Part shown: one piece after another, positions 34,395 to 42,871 of the stretch
Layout of the letters: each line of letters opens with the position of its first letter
Position numbering within the stretch: the stretch's first letter is position 1
Source: Gottfriedia acidiceleris
GTDB taxonomy: Bacteria; Bacillota; Bacilli; Bacillales; Bacillaceae_G
Direction of reading: 5' to 3'
NCBI RefSeq assembly: GCF_002128425.1
Contig: NZ_NESS01000001.1
Span: 310,001-374,000 of the forward strand
DNA: 64,000 nucleotides
Made by a program: the position numbers and the translations under genes
Notes under the pieces: generated by a model
Database searches by the model: none
Told to the model about the DNA's origin: nothing
Seen by the model: only the letters and a program-made list of their open reading frames with translations

Positions 34395-35381
34395 TTACTT
34401 ATTTTCAATTAATACTTTACCAAAATGTACTTCATTATTTTCAAAGTAATCATGAGCTTCTTTCACTTGATCAAATGTAAAAGATTTTGGATTGATCAGT
34501 GGCTTTAGCTTACCTTCCTCAACTAGTGTAGCAATTTTATTTAAAATAGCACTATGTTCTTTACGCCCTTCCTCAGTTTTTTGAGTGAGCAGAATAAAAA
34601 TTACATGTAAAGATAAAGATTTGTTATGTAAAAGTGTTAAATCATGAGTCGAACGTGCAGCGATTGCTAAAACAGTTCCTTTTGGCTTAACTGCGAAAAA
34701 CGATTTATCTAAGTTTTCATTACCAACAGTATCAAAAACAAGATCAAATCCTTGCCCATCAGTTAGGCGGTTTACATATTCTTGGACAGTCTCTTCCTTG
34801 TAATTAATAACGTAGTCTGCACCTAGCTTTTTAACTAAATCAGCTTTTTCATTCGACGAAACAGTTGTAGTAACAGTAGCCCCAAAAGCTTTCGCCAACT
34901 GAATAGCTAGATGACCAACGCCACCTGCCCCGCCATGAATTAAAATATGATCACCTTGTTTTAAATTACCTCTGTCAAAAAGTGCTTCCCATGAAGTAAT
35001 AGCTGTTAATGGTAAACTTGCCGCTTCTTGAATTGGTAAATTTTTTGGTGCTTTAGCAATAACTGATTCTTCTATTAAAAAATAATCTGAAAGAGTACCA
35101 CTAAAGACATTTAAACCGAAAACAAAATCTCCAACTGAAAAACGTGAAACATTTTCACCAACTTCTACAACTTCACCAGAAAAATCACTATGTAAAATCA
35201 TCGGAAAATTAGGGTGGAACGCATTCGGTACAATCCCTTTTCTAATCTTTGTATCAATTGGATTGATACTAGTTGCAGAAACTTTAACTAAAACTTGATG
35301 ACCAGATGGCTTTGGAATTGAAAGTTCAACATTTTTAAACTCAGAGCTATCTCCATATTGATGAATGACAATTGCTTTCAT
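34395..35381 (-). CDS. NADP-dependent zinc-free MDR oxidoreductase (quinone oxidoreductase-like)
   Basis: The protein is 328 residues from the ATG at 35381 with AGAGGAGGC upstream, rather than the longer frame to 35465. It starts MKAIVIHQYGDSSEFKNVEL. The cofactor fold has HGGAGGVGHLAIQLAKAFGA. Catalytic-zinc cysteine/histidine ligands are lacking, as in the zeta-crystallin/quinone reductase group. It probably reduces quinones or enones; the substrate is unknown. It is monocistronic. Confidence 0.92.
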   Translation of the reverse strand: MKAIVIHQYGDSSEFKNVELSIPKPSGHQVLVKVSATSINPIDTKIRKGIVPNAFHPNFPMILHSDFSGEVVEVGENVSRFSVGDFVFGLNVFSGTLSDYFLIEESVIAKAPKNLPIQEAASLPLTAITSWEALFDRGNLKQGDHILIHGGAGGVGHLAIQLAKAFGATVTTTVSSNEKADLVKKLGADYVINYKEETVQEYVNRLTDGQGFDLVFDTVGNENLDKSFFAVKPKGTVLAIAARSTHDLTLLHNKSLSLHVIFILLTQKTEEGRKEHSAILNKIATLVEEGKLKPLINPKSFTFDQVKEAHDYFENNEVHFGKVLIENK

Positions 35382-35582
35382 AATAGCCTCCTCTTTCGAA
35401 TTAGAAAATATTTTTAAGTCATTGTAGCATACATTACGTCGAAAAAAATACAATTTTGACCTCAAATTGAATCATAAGGTTTTGATTATAATGGTTAAAA
35501 ATTTATAATTTATATTGTTTTTCTACGATGTTTCAGTATAATCAATATTAATCTTTTAATCTTATTCATGGAGGAAATGACT

Positions 35583-35882
35583 ATGGTAAACAAATTAGAG
35601 GAATTAAATGAGAGAAATACGTTAAACCATAGAAATATTGTAAAGTATGTAAAACACGTCTTTGATGAGTTAGACTTAAAAGTTAAAAGATTTCGTGAAG
35701 AATCAGCAATTAAGGCAGCTTATCATGCAAAACCAGATTTAGAAGAAGAAAAATTGTTTTATAATAATATCCACCATATGAAGACGTTACTAATTGACGT
35801 ATTAGAACGTACTACTGAAGATCTTGAACATACTGGAGATAAAAACTGGAATAAAAACTTTAAAGATGGCGTACATGCTTAA
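35583..35882 (+). CDS. hypothetical protein, 99 residues
   Basis: The start is taken at the ATG at 35583, since GGAGG lies 8 bases upstream and ATGs at 35568 and 35577 sit on or too near that site. It is a charged, helical, soluble protein (MVNKLEELNERNTLNHRN) with KTLLIDVLERTTEDLEHTGD near the end. No family is recognised. A strong terminator follows. Confidence 0.65.
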   Translation: MVNKLEELNERNTLNHRNIVKYVKHVFDELDLKVKRFREESAIKAAYHAKPDLEEEKLFYNNIHHMKTLLIDVLERTTEDLEHTGDKNWNKNFKDGVHA

Positions 35883-35914
35883 TTTTAAATAAAAAACGTA
35901 TTTTCTCTAAAAAT

Positions 35915-35961
35915 AAAAATAAGGATAGGAGGTATTTGAACCTTCCTATCCTTATTTTTTA
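35915..35961. terminator. bidirectional terminator
   Basis: A perfect 16-bp stem, AAAAATAAGGATAGGA with TCCTATCCTTATTTTT, lies between the convergent 99-codon gene and the TetR gene. Confidence 0.93.
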
Positions 35962-36531
35962 TTGCTGCATATCCAGCTTCAAATTTCTTACATAATTTTT
36001 CAATACAAAAAGTACACTTTCATCAATAGGAATATTTATACCAAATCCATCACTTTTTTCAAGTGAAACAAAACCATGAAGCAAACTTCTTAAACCTCTA
36101 ACCGCATGAATAAGTTCAATGTCAGTTAAATTATACGGTTTCAATACTTCGTAGATTAAGTTCAATATTTTTTTCCCAGTTAAACGATACTCCTCCCCTG
36201 GTGTTTGTGACGGAGATAAGGTAGCTTTATATAAACCAGGATGAGTTCTAGCATAATCAAGATAAGCAAAAGCTAATGCAAAAATTGCTTTCTCATTATT
36301 TTTTCCTTCTACTGATTCATAAAGTCTTTCATAAAGCTGTGTAATCCCATGTAATGCAATACTATTTTTTAATTCATCCAAATTCTTAATATGATTATAA
36401 ATCGATGGTGGTTGAATCGTTAGCTTCTTTGCAAGATAACTAATCGTTAAAGCCTCCCACCCTTCTGTATCGACAATTTTAATAGAAGTTCTCAGTAATT
36501 CATTAAAATTCAATCCAATTCTTGGTGACAT
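35959..36531 (-). CDS. TetR/AcrR family regulator with WHG-type C-terminal domain
   Basis: The protein is 190 residues from the ATG at 36531 (AAAGGAG upstream); the longer frame to 36576 would overlap the previous gene. The N-terminal helix-turn-helix has ALTISYLAKKLTIQPPSIYNHIKNLDEL. The C-terminal part (AFAYLDYARTHPGLYKAT) fits the WHG/TetR_C_33 group. It is second in an operon behind a metallo-hydrolase gene whose promoter carries a long perfect palindrome, so autorepression is likely. Confidence 0.9.
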   Translation of the reverse strand: MSPRIGLNFNELLRTSIKIVDTEGWEALTISYLAKKLTIQPPSIYNHIKNLDELKNSIALHGITQLYERLYESVEGKNNEKAIFALAFAYLDYARTHPGLYKATLSPSQTPGEEYRLTGKKILNLIYEVLKPYNLTDIELIHAVRGLRSLLHGFVSLEKSDGFGINIPIDESVLFVLKNYVRNLKLDMQQ

Positions 36532-36550
36532 TTTACGATATACTCCTTTA

Positions 36551-37243
36551 CTACTGCTTTTTAAGGGCACGTTCAATCGCTTCCAGTGGATAACTTAACA
36601 TCGTACCATGACCGACTGCTAATAATGTAGGTTTTAATTCACTAATTTTCTTAGCACTATTTAATGCAGCATCTTTATTCCATGTTGCCATAGATGGAAA
36701 AGGAAATAAAATTCTTAATTGACCGGAGATCGCAAAACCACCTCTTAATGAAAAAGCATCACCAGCTATAATGGCATTTGTACGCTGATCTAAAAATGCC
36801 ATTGAACCAGGAGTATGACCTGGAACTTCAACTGCTACTAAAGACCCAATCATATCACCCTCTTGTAGTAAACGATCTGGGATGGTTTGGATATTTTTAG
36901 GAACGCCACCTTTTATAGGAGTATTTGGTTCACCAGCTTCTAAACTAGTGTCTCCTTTTAATAATTTTGCATCTCTTTTTGAAATGGAGACGACTGCATC
37001 AGGAAGTAGTGATTTTAATTGATCAAGCGATCCAACGTGGTCGCCGTGAGCATGAGTTAATACGATGTTCGTAATTTTTTTGCCTATTTGATTAGCTGTC
37101 TCAATAATTTTAGTCGCACTAAAAGATAACGCTGTATCAATTAATGTAAGCTCGTTTTCTTCTTCAACTAAAAAACAATTTACTGGAAAGAAATTGGGTA
37201 AAAAGCTCAACTCATAAAGATAATTATTTTTCGTAATCTTCAT
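36551..37243 (-). CDS. MBL fold metallo-hydrolase
   Basis: The protein is 230 residues with the metallo-beta-lactamase fold: THAHGDHVG (first metal motif), EVPGHTPGSM, IIAGDAFSLR and VGHGTML. It is typical of glyoxalase II/YobT-like hydrolases; the substrate is unknown. AGGAGGG precedes the ATG. It heads an operon with a TetR regulator that probably controls it. Confidence 0.9.
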   Translation of the reverse strand: MKITKNNYLYELSFLPNFFPVNCFLVEEENELTLIDTALSFSATKIIETANQIGKKITNIVLTHAHGDHVGSLDQLKSLLPDAVVSISKRDAKLLKGDTSLEAGEPNTPIKGGVPKNIQTIPDRLLQEGDMIGSLVAVEVPGHTPGSMAFLDQRTNAIIAGDAFSLRGGFAISGQLRILFPFPSMATWNKDAALNSAKKISELKPTLLAVGHGTMLSYPLEAIERALKKQ

Positions 37244-37262
37244 ATTATACCCTCCTACTAAT

Positions 37263-37308
37263 AAAAACTAATACCTTTAGTTTTATAATACTAAAGGTAT
37301 TAGTTTTT
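37263..37308. promoter_or_regulatory. perfect 19-bp palindrome over promoter (TetR operator)
   Basis: The 19-base arm at 37263-37281 (core CTAATACCTTTAGT) is the exact inverse complement of 37290-37308, with 8 bases between. On the minus strand a -35 TTCACA and -10 TATTAT with a 17-base spacer lie over it, so a bound repressor would block the promoter. The neighbouring TetR gene is the obvious binder. Confidence 0.8.
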
Positions 37309-37349
37309 GTGAACAAAAATTCTAAATTTACATAAGAATCGTTAAAATG

Positions 37350-37385
37350 ACTAAAAAACCCTTCCATCAAAGATGAAAGGGCTAC
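37350..37385 (-). terminator. terminator after lysine permease gene
   Basis: CCCTTTCATC pairs with GATGGAAGGG around TTTG (one G-T pair), followed by a T run on the minus strand. Confidence 0.88.
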
Positions 37386-37405
37386 ATTATTAAACAAGGC
37401 GGAAA

Positions 37406-38875
37406 TTATTTTCTACTTAAATCCATCTCTTTTAAAGAAACAACTTTTGTTTTATGTTTGAATTTATAACCTAACCAAACAATTAAAAACACAGGAATTC
37501 CAATGTATGAAACAAGTACACCTTGCCAATCAATTACATTACCAGTGAAAGCTTGCCAGTTTTGAGCAAGTACAATAAATAAACAAGCTAAGAACGCTAA
37601 GATTGGACCTAGTGGGAACCATTTTGCGCGATAAGGTAAATCGTTCAAATCCTTTCCTTGAGCAACATAAGCTTTACGGAAACGGTAATGAGAAATCGCA
37701 ATACCTAACCAAGCAAGGAAACCTGATAAACCTGATAAATTTAATAACCAAGTATACACTTGACCTTCACCGAAAAATGAAGATAAACAAGCAAGTGAAC
37801 CAACTGCAAGTGTTACATATAAAGCATTTGTAGGAACACCATTTTTATTTACTTTTGTTAAGAATTTAGGAGCTTTTCCTTCGATTGCTAAAGTATATAA
37901 CATACGAGTTGAAGCGTAAGTTCCACTATTACCTGCAGATAAAACTGAAGTTAAAATAACTGCATTCATTACAGATGCCGCAAAAGCAATACCTAATTTT
38001 TCAAAGACTAAAGTAAATGGACTAACAGCCACGTCGCCTCTCATTAAATCAGGATCTGTATAAGGAATTAATAAACCAATTACTACAATAGCTAAAACAT
38101 AAAATAAAAGGATACGCCAGAAAATTTGACGGATAGCTTTTGGAACATTTTTTTCTGGATGTTCTGTCTCCCCTGCTGCAACACCGATTAACTCTGTACC
38201 TTGGAATGAGAAACCTGCAACAATAAAGATAGATAATACACCTAAAAATCCATTATGAAACGGAGCATCTCCAACAGTAAAGTTTTTAAATCCTGCGTGA
38301 TGTCCACTTAAAATTCCAAAAATCATTGCAATACCGACAATTAAAAAGACAACTACGGTTACAACTTTAATTAATGAAAACCAAAACTCCGATTCACCAT
38401 AGCCTTTAACTGAAAGTAAATTTAAACCTAAAATAATCACTAAAAAGATTCCGCTCCATAAAACAGCTGGAGTATGTGGAAACCAATATTTCATAAGCAT
38501 TGCTGAAGCTAATAATTCAAAAGCTAAAGTGATTGCCCAGTTATACCAATAATTCCAACCCATAGCAAAACCAAATGCTGGATCAACATAGCGAGATCCA
38601 TAAGTACTAAATGAACCAGAAACTGGTAAATAAGTCGCCATTTCACCTAAACTAGTCATTAAGAAATAAACCATAATACCAATTAATCCGTAAGCTAAGA
38701 TAGCTCCACCAGGACCTGCTTCACTAATTGAAGATCCACTAGCTAAAAATAAACCTGTCCCAATTGAACCACCAATTGAAATCATCGTTAAATGTCTTGC
38801 TTTAAGGCCCCTTTTTAAAGAACCATCGTGAGTATTTGATACTACTTTATCATTTTTAGGGTTTGTTAGTCCCAT
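37406..38875 (-). CDS. lysP: lysine-specific amino acid permease (LysP-like)
   Basis: The protein is 489 residues with 12 transmembrane helices of the APC superfamily. The start KARHLTMISIGGSIGTGLF and the GWNYWYNWAITLAFEL segment closely match LysP of enteric bacteria. Substrate assignment is strengthened by the lysine riboswitch upstream. It imports lysine across the cytoplasmic membrane. AGAGGAGGC precedes the ATG. Expression should fall when lysine is plentiful. Confidence 0.9.
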   Translation of the reverse strand: MGLTNPKNDKVVSNTHDGSLKRGLKARHLTMISIGGSIGTGLFLASGSSISEAGPGGAILAYGLIGIMVYFLMTSLGEMATYLPVSGSFSTYGSRYVDPAFGFAMGWNYWYNWAITLAFELLASAMLMKYWFPHTPAVLWSGIFLVIILGLNLLSVKGYGESEFWFSLIKVVTVVVFLIVGIAMIFGILSGHHAGFKNFTVGDAPFHNGFLGVLSIFIVAGFSFQGTELIGVAAGETEHPEKNVPKAIRQIFWRILLFYVLAIVVIGLLIPYTDPDLMRGDVAVSPFTLVFEKLGIAFAASVMNAVILTSVLSAGNSGTYASTRMLYTLAIEGKAPKFLTKVNKNGVPTNALYVTLAVGSLACLSSFFGEGQVYTWLLNLSGLSGFLAWLGIAISHYRFRKAYVAQGKDLNDLPYRAKWFPLGPILAFLACLFIVLAQNWQAFTGNVIDWQGVLVSYIGIPVFLIVWLGYKFKHKTKVVSLKEMDLSRK

Positions 38876-39007
38876 CTTGTTTGCCTCCTCTTGATTCTTG
38901 CAATCTTATCTTTACGCGAGAATATGGGACGGTATAAAAGTGTTGTATGATGTGTATTTTACTCAGTATTTTCGTCAATATGTAAAGAATGGAAAATCTG
39001 GTAAAAT

Positions 39008-39262
39008 ACAAAAAAACACGTGAAGCAATGTTCACGTGTTTAAGACTCAATTATATGTGTCAAACAGCATCAACATCTCTTCAATAGCCCTCCACAAGAA
39101 ATCTTGTGACAGTCCTACGCTTATTCAGCAATAGGCCCAGTAATAAATTAAAATGGTTAATTTATTACTTCGGCAGTTTCACCTTTTATTACTTTTCACA
39201 GGTACCATAAACCTCAAAGTAACGACTAATCAAAACTGCGCCTCTATCCATACGAGATAAAG
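39008..39262 (-). promoter_or_regulatory. lysine riboswitch (L-box) with terminator
   Basis: On the minus strand the aptamer runs about 39260-39070 and shows L-box landmarks: AGAGGCGCAG at the 5' side, AAGGTGAAACTGCCGAAG, the CTGGGCC segment, and GGACTGTCACAAG with GGAGGGCTATTG at the 3' side. The expression platform is a terminator with AACACGTGAA paired to TTCACGTGTT and then a T run (39010-39042). Lysine binding should cause early termination before the permease gene. Confidence 0.93.
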
Positions 39263-39290
39263 ATTATATTAAATTAATTTTTATAAACTC

Positions 39291-39320
39291 AATATACAAT
39301 CTATTAATCTAGTTTGTCAA
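39291..39320 (-). promoter_or_regulatory. promoter of L-box transcript
   Basis: The minus strand has -35 TTGACA (39315-39320) and -10 TATATT (39291-39296) with an 18-base spacer, about 30 bases before the riboswitch. Confidence 0.6.
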
Positions 39321-39455
39321 TAGATTTTTCGACAAAAAGAGACTCTTATTAAGAGATGTATTTTTTGATTTTCTCTTCAGGATGCTCATGTCTTGTACCT
39401 AGCACTTATGTTTTTGTATAATAATTTTATGTAATTCAAAGGAGGAATTTTTTAC

Positions 39456-40271
39456 ATGACAATTTATAAAGCATTGACACTTGCGGGATCTGATAGTAGT
39501 GGTGGAGCTGGATTACAAGCTGACATTAAAACGTTTCAGGAACGTAATGTTTATGGCATGAGTGCAATTACAACCTTAGTAGCGATGGATCCTCATAATC
39601 ATTGGCATCATCAAGTATTTCCAATTGAAATAGATACAATTGCAGCACAATTAGAAACAATCGTTGTTGGCGTGGGTATTCAAGCAATGAAAACTGGTAT
39701 GCTTGGTTCAATTGAAATAATTGAGTTAGCTGCAAAAACAATAAAAAAACATAATATTGATCGAGTTGTTATAGATCCAGTTATGATTTGTAAAGGGAAT
39801 GACGAGGCTCTTCATCCAGAGACGAATGATGCATTAAGAGAAATTTTAGTTCCACTTTCAACAGTTGTAACGCCAAATTTATTTGAGGCAGCACAATTAG
39901 CTAATATGCAGCCAATCTGCACTGTTGAACAAATGGAGGAAGCAGCACGAAAAATCCATGCTTTAGGTGCTAAATTCGTTTTAGTTAAAGGTGGAAGCAA
40001 AATTCAGCATGAAAATGCAATAGATGTATTATTTGATGGTGAAAAAATTGAGCATCTAGAATCTGATAGAATTGAAACTACATATACTCACGGTGCTGGT
40101 TGTACTTATTCTGCAGCGATTTGTGCAGAGCTAGCTAAAGGCGCAGAACCAAGAGAAGCAATCTACACTGCAAAAAAATTCATTACCGAAGCAATTCGTC
40201 ACTCATTCCCACTAAATCAATACGTTGGCCCAACAAACCATATGGCTTATCGATTACATAGTGAAGGCTAA
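39456..40271 (+). CDS. pdxK: pyridoxine/pyridoxal/pyridoxamine kinase
   Basis: The protein is 271 residues of the ribokinase/ThiD-like family. The start (YKALTLAGSDSSGGAGLQAD) and the C-terminal PYTHGAGCT-type anion hole (THGAGCTYSAA) are clear, and the sequence follows the Bacillus PdxK rather than ThiD pattern (TLVAMDPHNHWHHQVFPI). It phosphorylates vitamin B6 vitamers for PLP salvage. AAAGGAGG precedes the ATG. A terminator follows directly. Confidence 0.92.
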   Translation: MTIYKALTLAGSDSSGGAGLQADIKTFQERNVYGMSAITTLVAMDPHNHWHHQVFPIEIDTIAAQLETIVVGVGIQAMKTGMLGSIEIIELAAKTIKKHNIDRVVIDPVMICKGNDEALHPETNDALREILVPLSTVVTPNLFEAAQLANMQPICTVEQMEEAARKIHALGAKFVLVKGGSKIQHENAIDVLFDGEKIEHLESDRIETTYTHGAGCTYSAAICAELAKGAEPREAIYTAKKFITEAIRHSFPLNQYVGPTNHMAYRLHSEG

Positions 40272-40284
40272 GAGTAATTAATAA

Positions 40285-40322
40285 TTAACAAGGATAAGGA
40301 TTTTTTCCTATCCTTGTTTTAT
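40285..40322 (+). terminator. terminator after pdxK
   Basis: AACAAGGATA pairs perfectly with TATCCTTGTT, followed by TTATTTTA. Confidence 0.85.
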
Positions 40323-40371
40323 TTTAGAGAATATAAGAATAACAAGGGGCAATCCTGCAAGTTCTTCCTTA

Positions 40372-40572
40372 TCACTTAACCATTCCCTTTAATGTCTTAA
40401 ATAAATCTCTTCCTTTGAAATAAATATATCTTTCCCATTTGGACATCAAGCCATTTCCATTTACTATCTGGATCAAGTGTTGTTTATGAAACTCAGCAAC
40501 TCGTTGATTATGTTTCGTATGGAAAGTGTTTAAACGCTTTTGAAGATCGTGTGCATGTTTGTTTTGACCCAT
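40372..40572 (-). CDS. hypothetical protein, 66 residues
   Basis: A basic, His- and Lys-rich soluble protein (MGQNKHAHDLQKRLNTFHTKHN). AAAAGGAGAGG precedes the ATG, which supports real translation. No family, membrane segment or signal peptide is seen. Confidence 0.6.
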   Translation of the reverse strand: MGQNKHAHDLQKRLNTFHTKHNQRVAEFHKQHLIQIVNGNGLMSKWERYIYFKGRDLFKTLKGMVK

Positions 40573-40775
40573 ATAATCCTCTCCTTTTTAGTTAATACCA
40601 TTTTAAAATAATTAATTTATAAATAACTAGAGCATTCGTTTTATTTTTTCTATGCGATTTCTACTCTACTTCCTATATTACCTTTTCACTGATTCAGAAC
40701 ACCAACTTAAATTACCATAATTTAACATGTTTTTATGGACCGCGTGTTATTATATATAGAAAGGGAGTGGATTTT

Positions 40776-41093
40776 ATGAGAATAAATATTTTCAAATTAA
40801 CGATATCATTTATGCTTCTTTCAGTAGTTGGTTGTGAAAAAAATAATGACGAAAATATTCAAGCGATTGCATATACTAGCTTAACAAGAAGTGAACAGGC
40901 TGCGTTAAGTGATAAACATGGAGTCGTTAAAAAAGTGGAAACCATACCTAATGAAGCTACTATATTTAATAAAAACTATCATAAAGATAAACTATATTCT
41001 GTTACGTTTAATGGGGATAATCCTGAAGAGAAAATCGTTATCTATATAGATACAAAAGACAATAAAAAAGTCGGAATGATTGGTGAAAATTAA
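40776..41093 (+). CDS. small lipoprotein
   Basis: The protein is 105 residues from the ATG at 40776 (AGGGAGTGG upstream). A signal peptide with lipobox LSVVGC marks lipid attachment at about Cys20. The mature part is small and charged, with VTFNGDNPEEKIVIYIDTKDNKKVG. No family is recognised. It is probably anchored to the outer face of the membrane. Confidence 0.75.
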   Translation: MRINIFKLTISFMLLSVVGCEKNNDENIQAIAYTSLTRSEQAALSDKHGVVKKVETIPNEATIFNKNYHKDKLYSVTFNGDNPEEKIVIYIDTKDNKKVGMIGEN

Positions 41094-41119
41094 TTTTTTA
41101 TTGGGCTTTAATAAAAATA

Positions 41120-41713
41120 CTAATCATTTAATCCTTTTCCTTCGAGAATTTGATCAATGTATTTTTCAACCCTAGACGTTCGGGTTTTCGATTGTTTTGG
41201 TTGAGAAAAATAAAAAATATAAGCTCTTTGACGACCTGGAGTTAATGCTTCAAAAGCAGTTTTTAATGCCGGGTTTTCATCTAATTTAAGTTGTAATTCT
41301 TCAGGAACTTCATAATCTGAAGTCTTTTTTAATTCCACTTGCAAACCTGCTTTTTCGACTTCAATTGCTTCTTTAATATAATCTTTCAATGTGCTTTCCA
41401 TTTCAATTATTTCTTGAACACTTGTAAACCTAATCTGACGTGCCGACTGTACATTCTCTGTTTGTTGAATCAGAATGCCTTTTGGATCTTTTAACAGTGC
41501 ACCTTTATGAAACAAAAGCGCACAATATTCTTTAAAACCATGAATTAAAACAATGTTTTTATTATCAAGTGTGTAGCAAGGATGCATCCATTTAAAATCT
41601 TCAGTAAGTTCACACTCAATTACGATTTCTCTCAATTTATAAAATTCCTCTTGCCACTTTTTCGCTCTTAATAAAAATGCTTCTACTTTAGGATGCATAT
41701 TACTATTAGTCAT
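41120..41713 (-). CDS. YdeI family protein (DUF1801 plus OmdA-like)
   Basis: The protein is 197 residues. The N-terminal DUF1801-type domain (MHPCYTLDNKNIVLIHGFKEY, about 42-65) is followed by the C-terminal bacteriocin-protection YdeI/OmdA segment (PGRQRAYIFYFSQPKQSKTRTSRVEKY). Function in Bacillus is uncertain; the family name derives from Salmonella and Bacillus cationic peptide tolerance work. It is monocistronic. Confidence 0.87.
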   Translation of the reverse strand: MTNSNMHPKVEAFLLRAKKWQEEFYKLREIVIECELTEDFKWMHPCYTLDNKNIVLIHGFKEYCALLFHKGALLKDPKGILIQQTENVQSARQIRFTSVQEIIEMESTLKDYIKEAIEVEKAGLQVELKKTSDYEVPEELQLKLDENPALKTAFEALTPGRQRAYIFYFSQPKQSKTRTSRVEKYIDQILEGKGLND

Positions 41714-41983
41714 AAGTTAAACACCTCTCATTAATTCTTCATGCCACTTTTATAGCATTACTAAATATAAATTAATCTAAGAATTTTCATCTACTTCATC
41801 AAAAATCTTTGCTTAAATTTTACTATACATGTTTTTATAAAACCACTCGAATTGGCTAAATCGACCCTATTGTTGTACCTCATTCCACTTTTTCAACTTA
41901 TTTAGCTAGTTTGTTGACCAGTTAATTCCCTCTGAAATAATAAATTTAAGAACTTATTCTTTAAACGGATGCAAATTTCCTTC
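41714..41983. other. intergenic, no gene seen
   Basis: AT-rich space upstream of the YdeI gene and downstream of the nitroreductase terminator. No convincing frame, RNA or repeat was found. Confidence 0.5.
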
Positions 41984-42027
41984 AAAAAAAAGAACAGTTC
42001 AAAGGTTTCCCTTATCCCTGTTCTTCA
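41984..42027 (-). terminator. terminator after nitroreductase gene
   Basis: AAGAACAG pairs with CTGTTCTT across a structured loop, followed by a long T run on the minus strand. Confidence 0.75.
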
Positions 42028-42042
42028 TACTCGTCTAAGTCC

Positions 42043-42750
42043 TTAGTACTGATCCCAAGCAACAACTTCATCTAAAGTTAAACGAACTTTTTCGAAGCCT
42101 GCTTTAATTCCTTTTCCAACTGAAATTAACATAACTGGTTTGAAGTTTGCTGGTACATTGAATGCTTCTACAAACTTCGCTTGGTCAAATCCACCCATTG
42201 GAACTGTATCTAAACCTTTAGCTTTTGCTGCAAGCATAAATTGCATTGAAACTAAACCACCATCAACCATAGCAATTTTTGTTGCAATTTCTTCTGGTAA
42301 ACTACCATAGTTTTTCACGATAGATCCTACATAGAAATCTTTCACTTCTTGAGTCATCATACCTTTTTCAACTAATTCATCATAAATGCGATCAGCATTT
42401 TTATATGCTTCTGTATCACCTAAAACAGCGATTACTGCAGATGCATCTACAACTTGTTGTTGATTGTTTGCAATAGGTAATAATTTTTGCTTAGTTTCTT
42501 GGTCCTTAATAACAAGGAATCTCCAAGGCTGTAAATTTGAAGAAGATGGAGCTTGAATTGCAATTTCTAATAACTCTTTAATTTCATCATCAGACATTTG
42601 GAAGCTTGGATCATAGTGACGAACTGATCTTCTTTCTTTTGCCACAGTATAGAAATCCGTACTATCAAGATCTTTTGGAGCTTCATTACCAAAATCAATT
42701 TCGTTTACTTTATTTAAATACTCTTCTTTTTCAGATTTAACTTTAGACAT
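42043..42750 (-). CDS. nitroreductase family FMN oxidoreductase
   Basis: The protein is 235 residues with the FMN-binding pattern KERRSVRHYDP near the N-terminus, IQAPSSSNLQPWRFLVI, and VPMGGFD near the C-terminus. It is similar to the YdgI/YodC type of Bacillus; it likely reduces nitroaromatics or quinones with NAD(P)H. AAGGAGAG precedes the ATG. Its promoter carries two identical-architecture palindromes next to an Rrf2 regulator gene. Confidence 0.93.
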   Translation of the reverse strand: MSKVKSEKEEYLNKVNEIDFGNEAPKDLDSTDFYTVAKERRSVRHYDPSFQMSDDEIKELLEIAIQAPSSSNLQPWRFLVIKDQETKQKLLPIANNQQQVVDASAVIAVLGDTEAYKNADRIYDELVEKGMMTQEVKDFYVGSIVKNYGSLPEEIATKIAMVDGGLVSMQFMLAAKAKGLDTVPMGGFDQAKFVEAFNVPANFKPVMLISVGKGIKAGFEKVRLTLDEVVAWDQY

Positions 42751-42770
42751 ATTTAATCTCTCCTTAATTA

Positions 42771-42827
42771 ACTGTATTGTTCACAAATACAGTATATGAC
42801 TTTAACTGTATAAAAGTCAACTACAGT
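42771..42827. promoter_or_regulatory. promoter with two ACTGTA-N11-TACAGT operators
   Basis: Two inverted repeats of identical layout lie at 42771-42793 and 42805-42827. The four half-sites begin exactly 17 bases apart (42771, 42788, 42805, 42822). On the minus strand -35 TTGACT (42815-42820) falls in one operator and -10 TATACT (42791-42796) overlaps the other. They are likely binding sites for the Rrf2 protein encoded upstream, repressing the nitroreductase gene. Confidence 0.75.
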
Positions 42828-42835
42828 TTATAAAA

Positions 42836-42870
42836 AAATAAAATCGAAACAACCTAGTTTCGATTTTTAT
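42836..42870 (-). terminator. terminator after Rrf2 gene
   Basis: AAAATCGAAAC pairs perfectly with GTTTCGATTTT, followed by a T run on the minus strand, separating the regulator from the nitroreductase promoter. Confidence 0.88.
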
Positions 42871-42871
42871 T

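Noticed and set aside
38856-39050. 64-codon minus-strand frame between the L-box and the lysine permease
   Set aside because: It covers the riboswitch terminator and overlaps the permease start; the leader explains this sequence.
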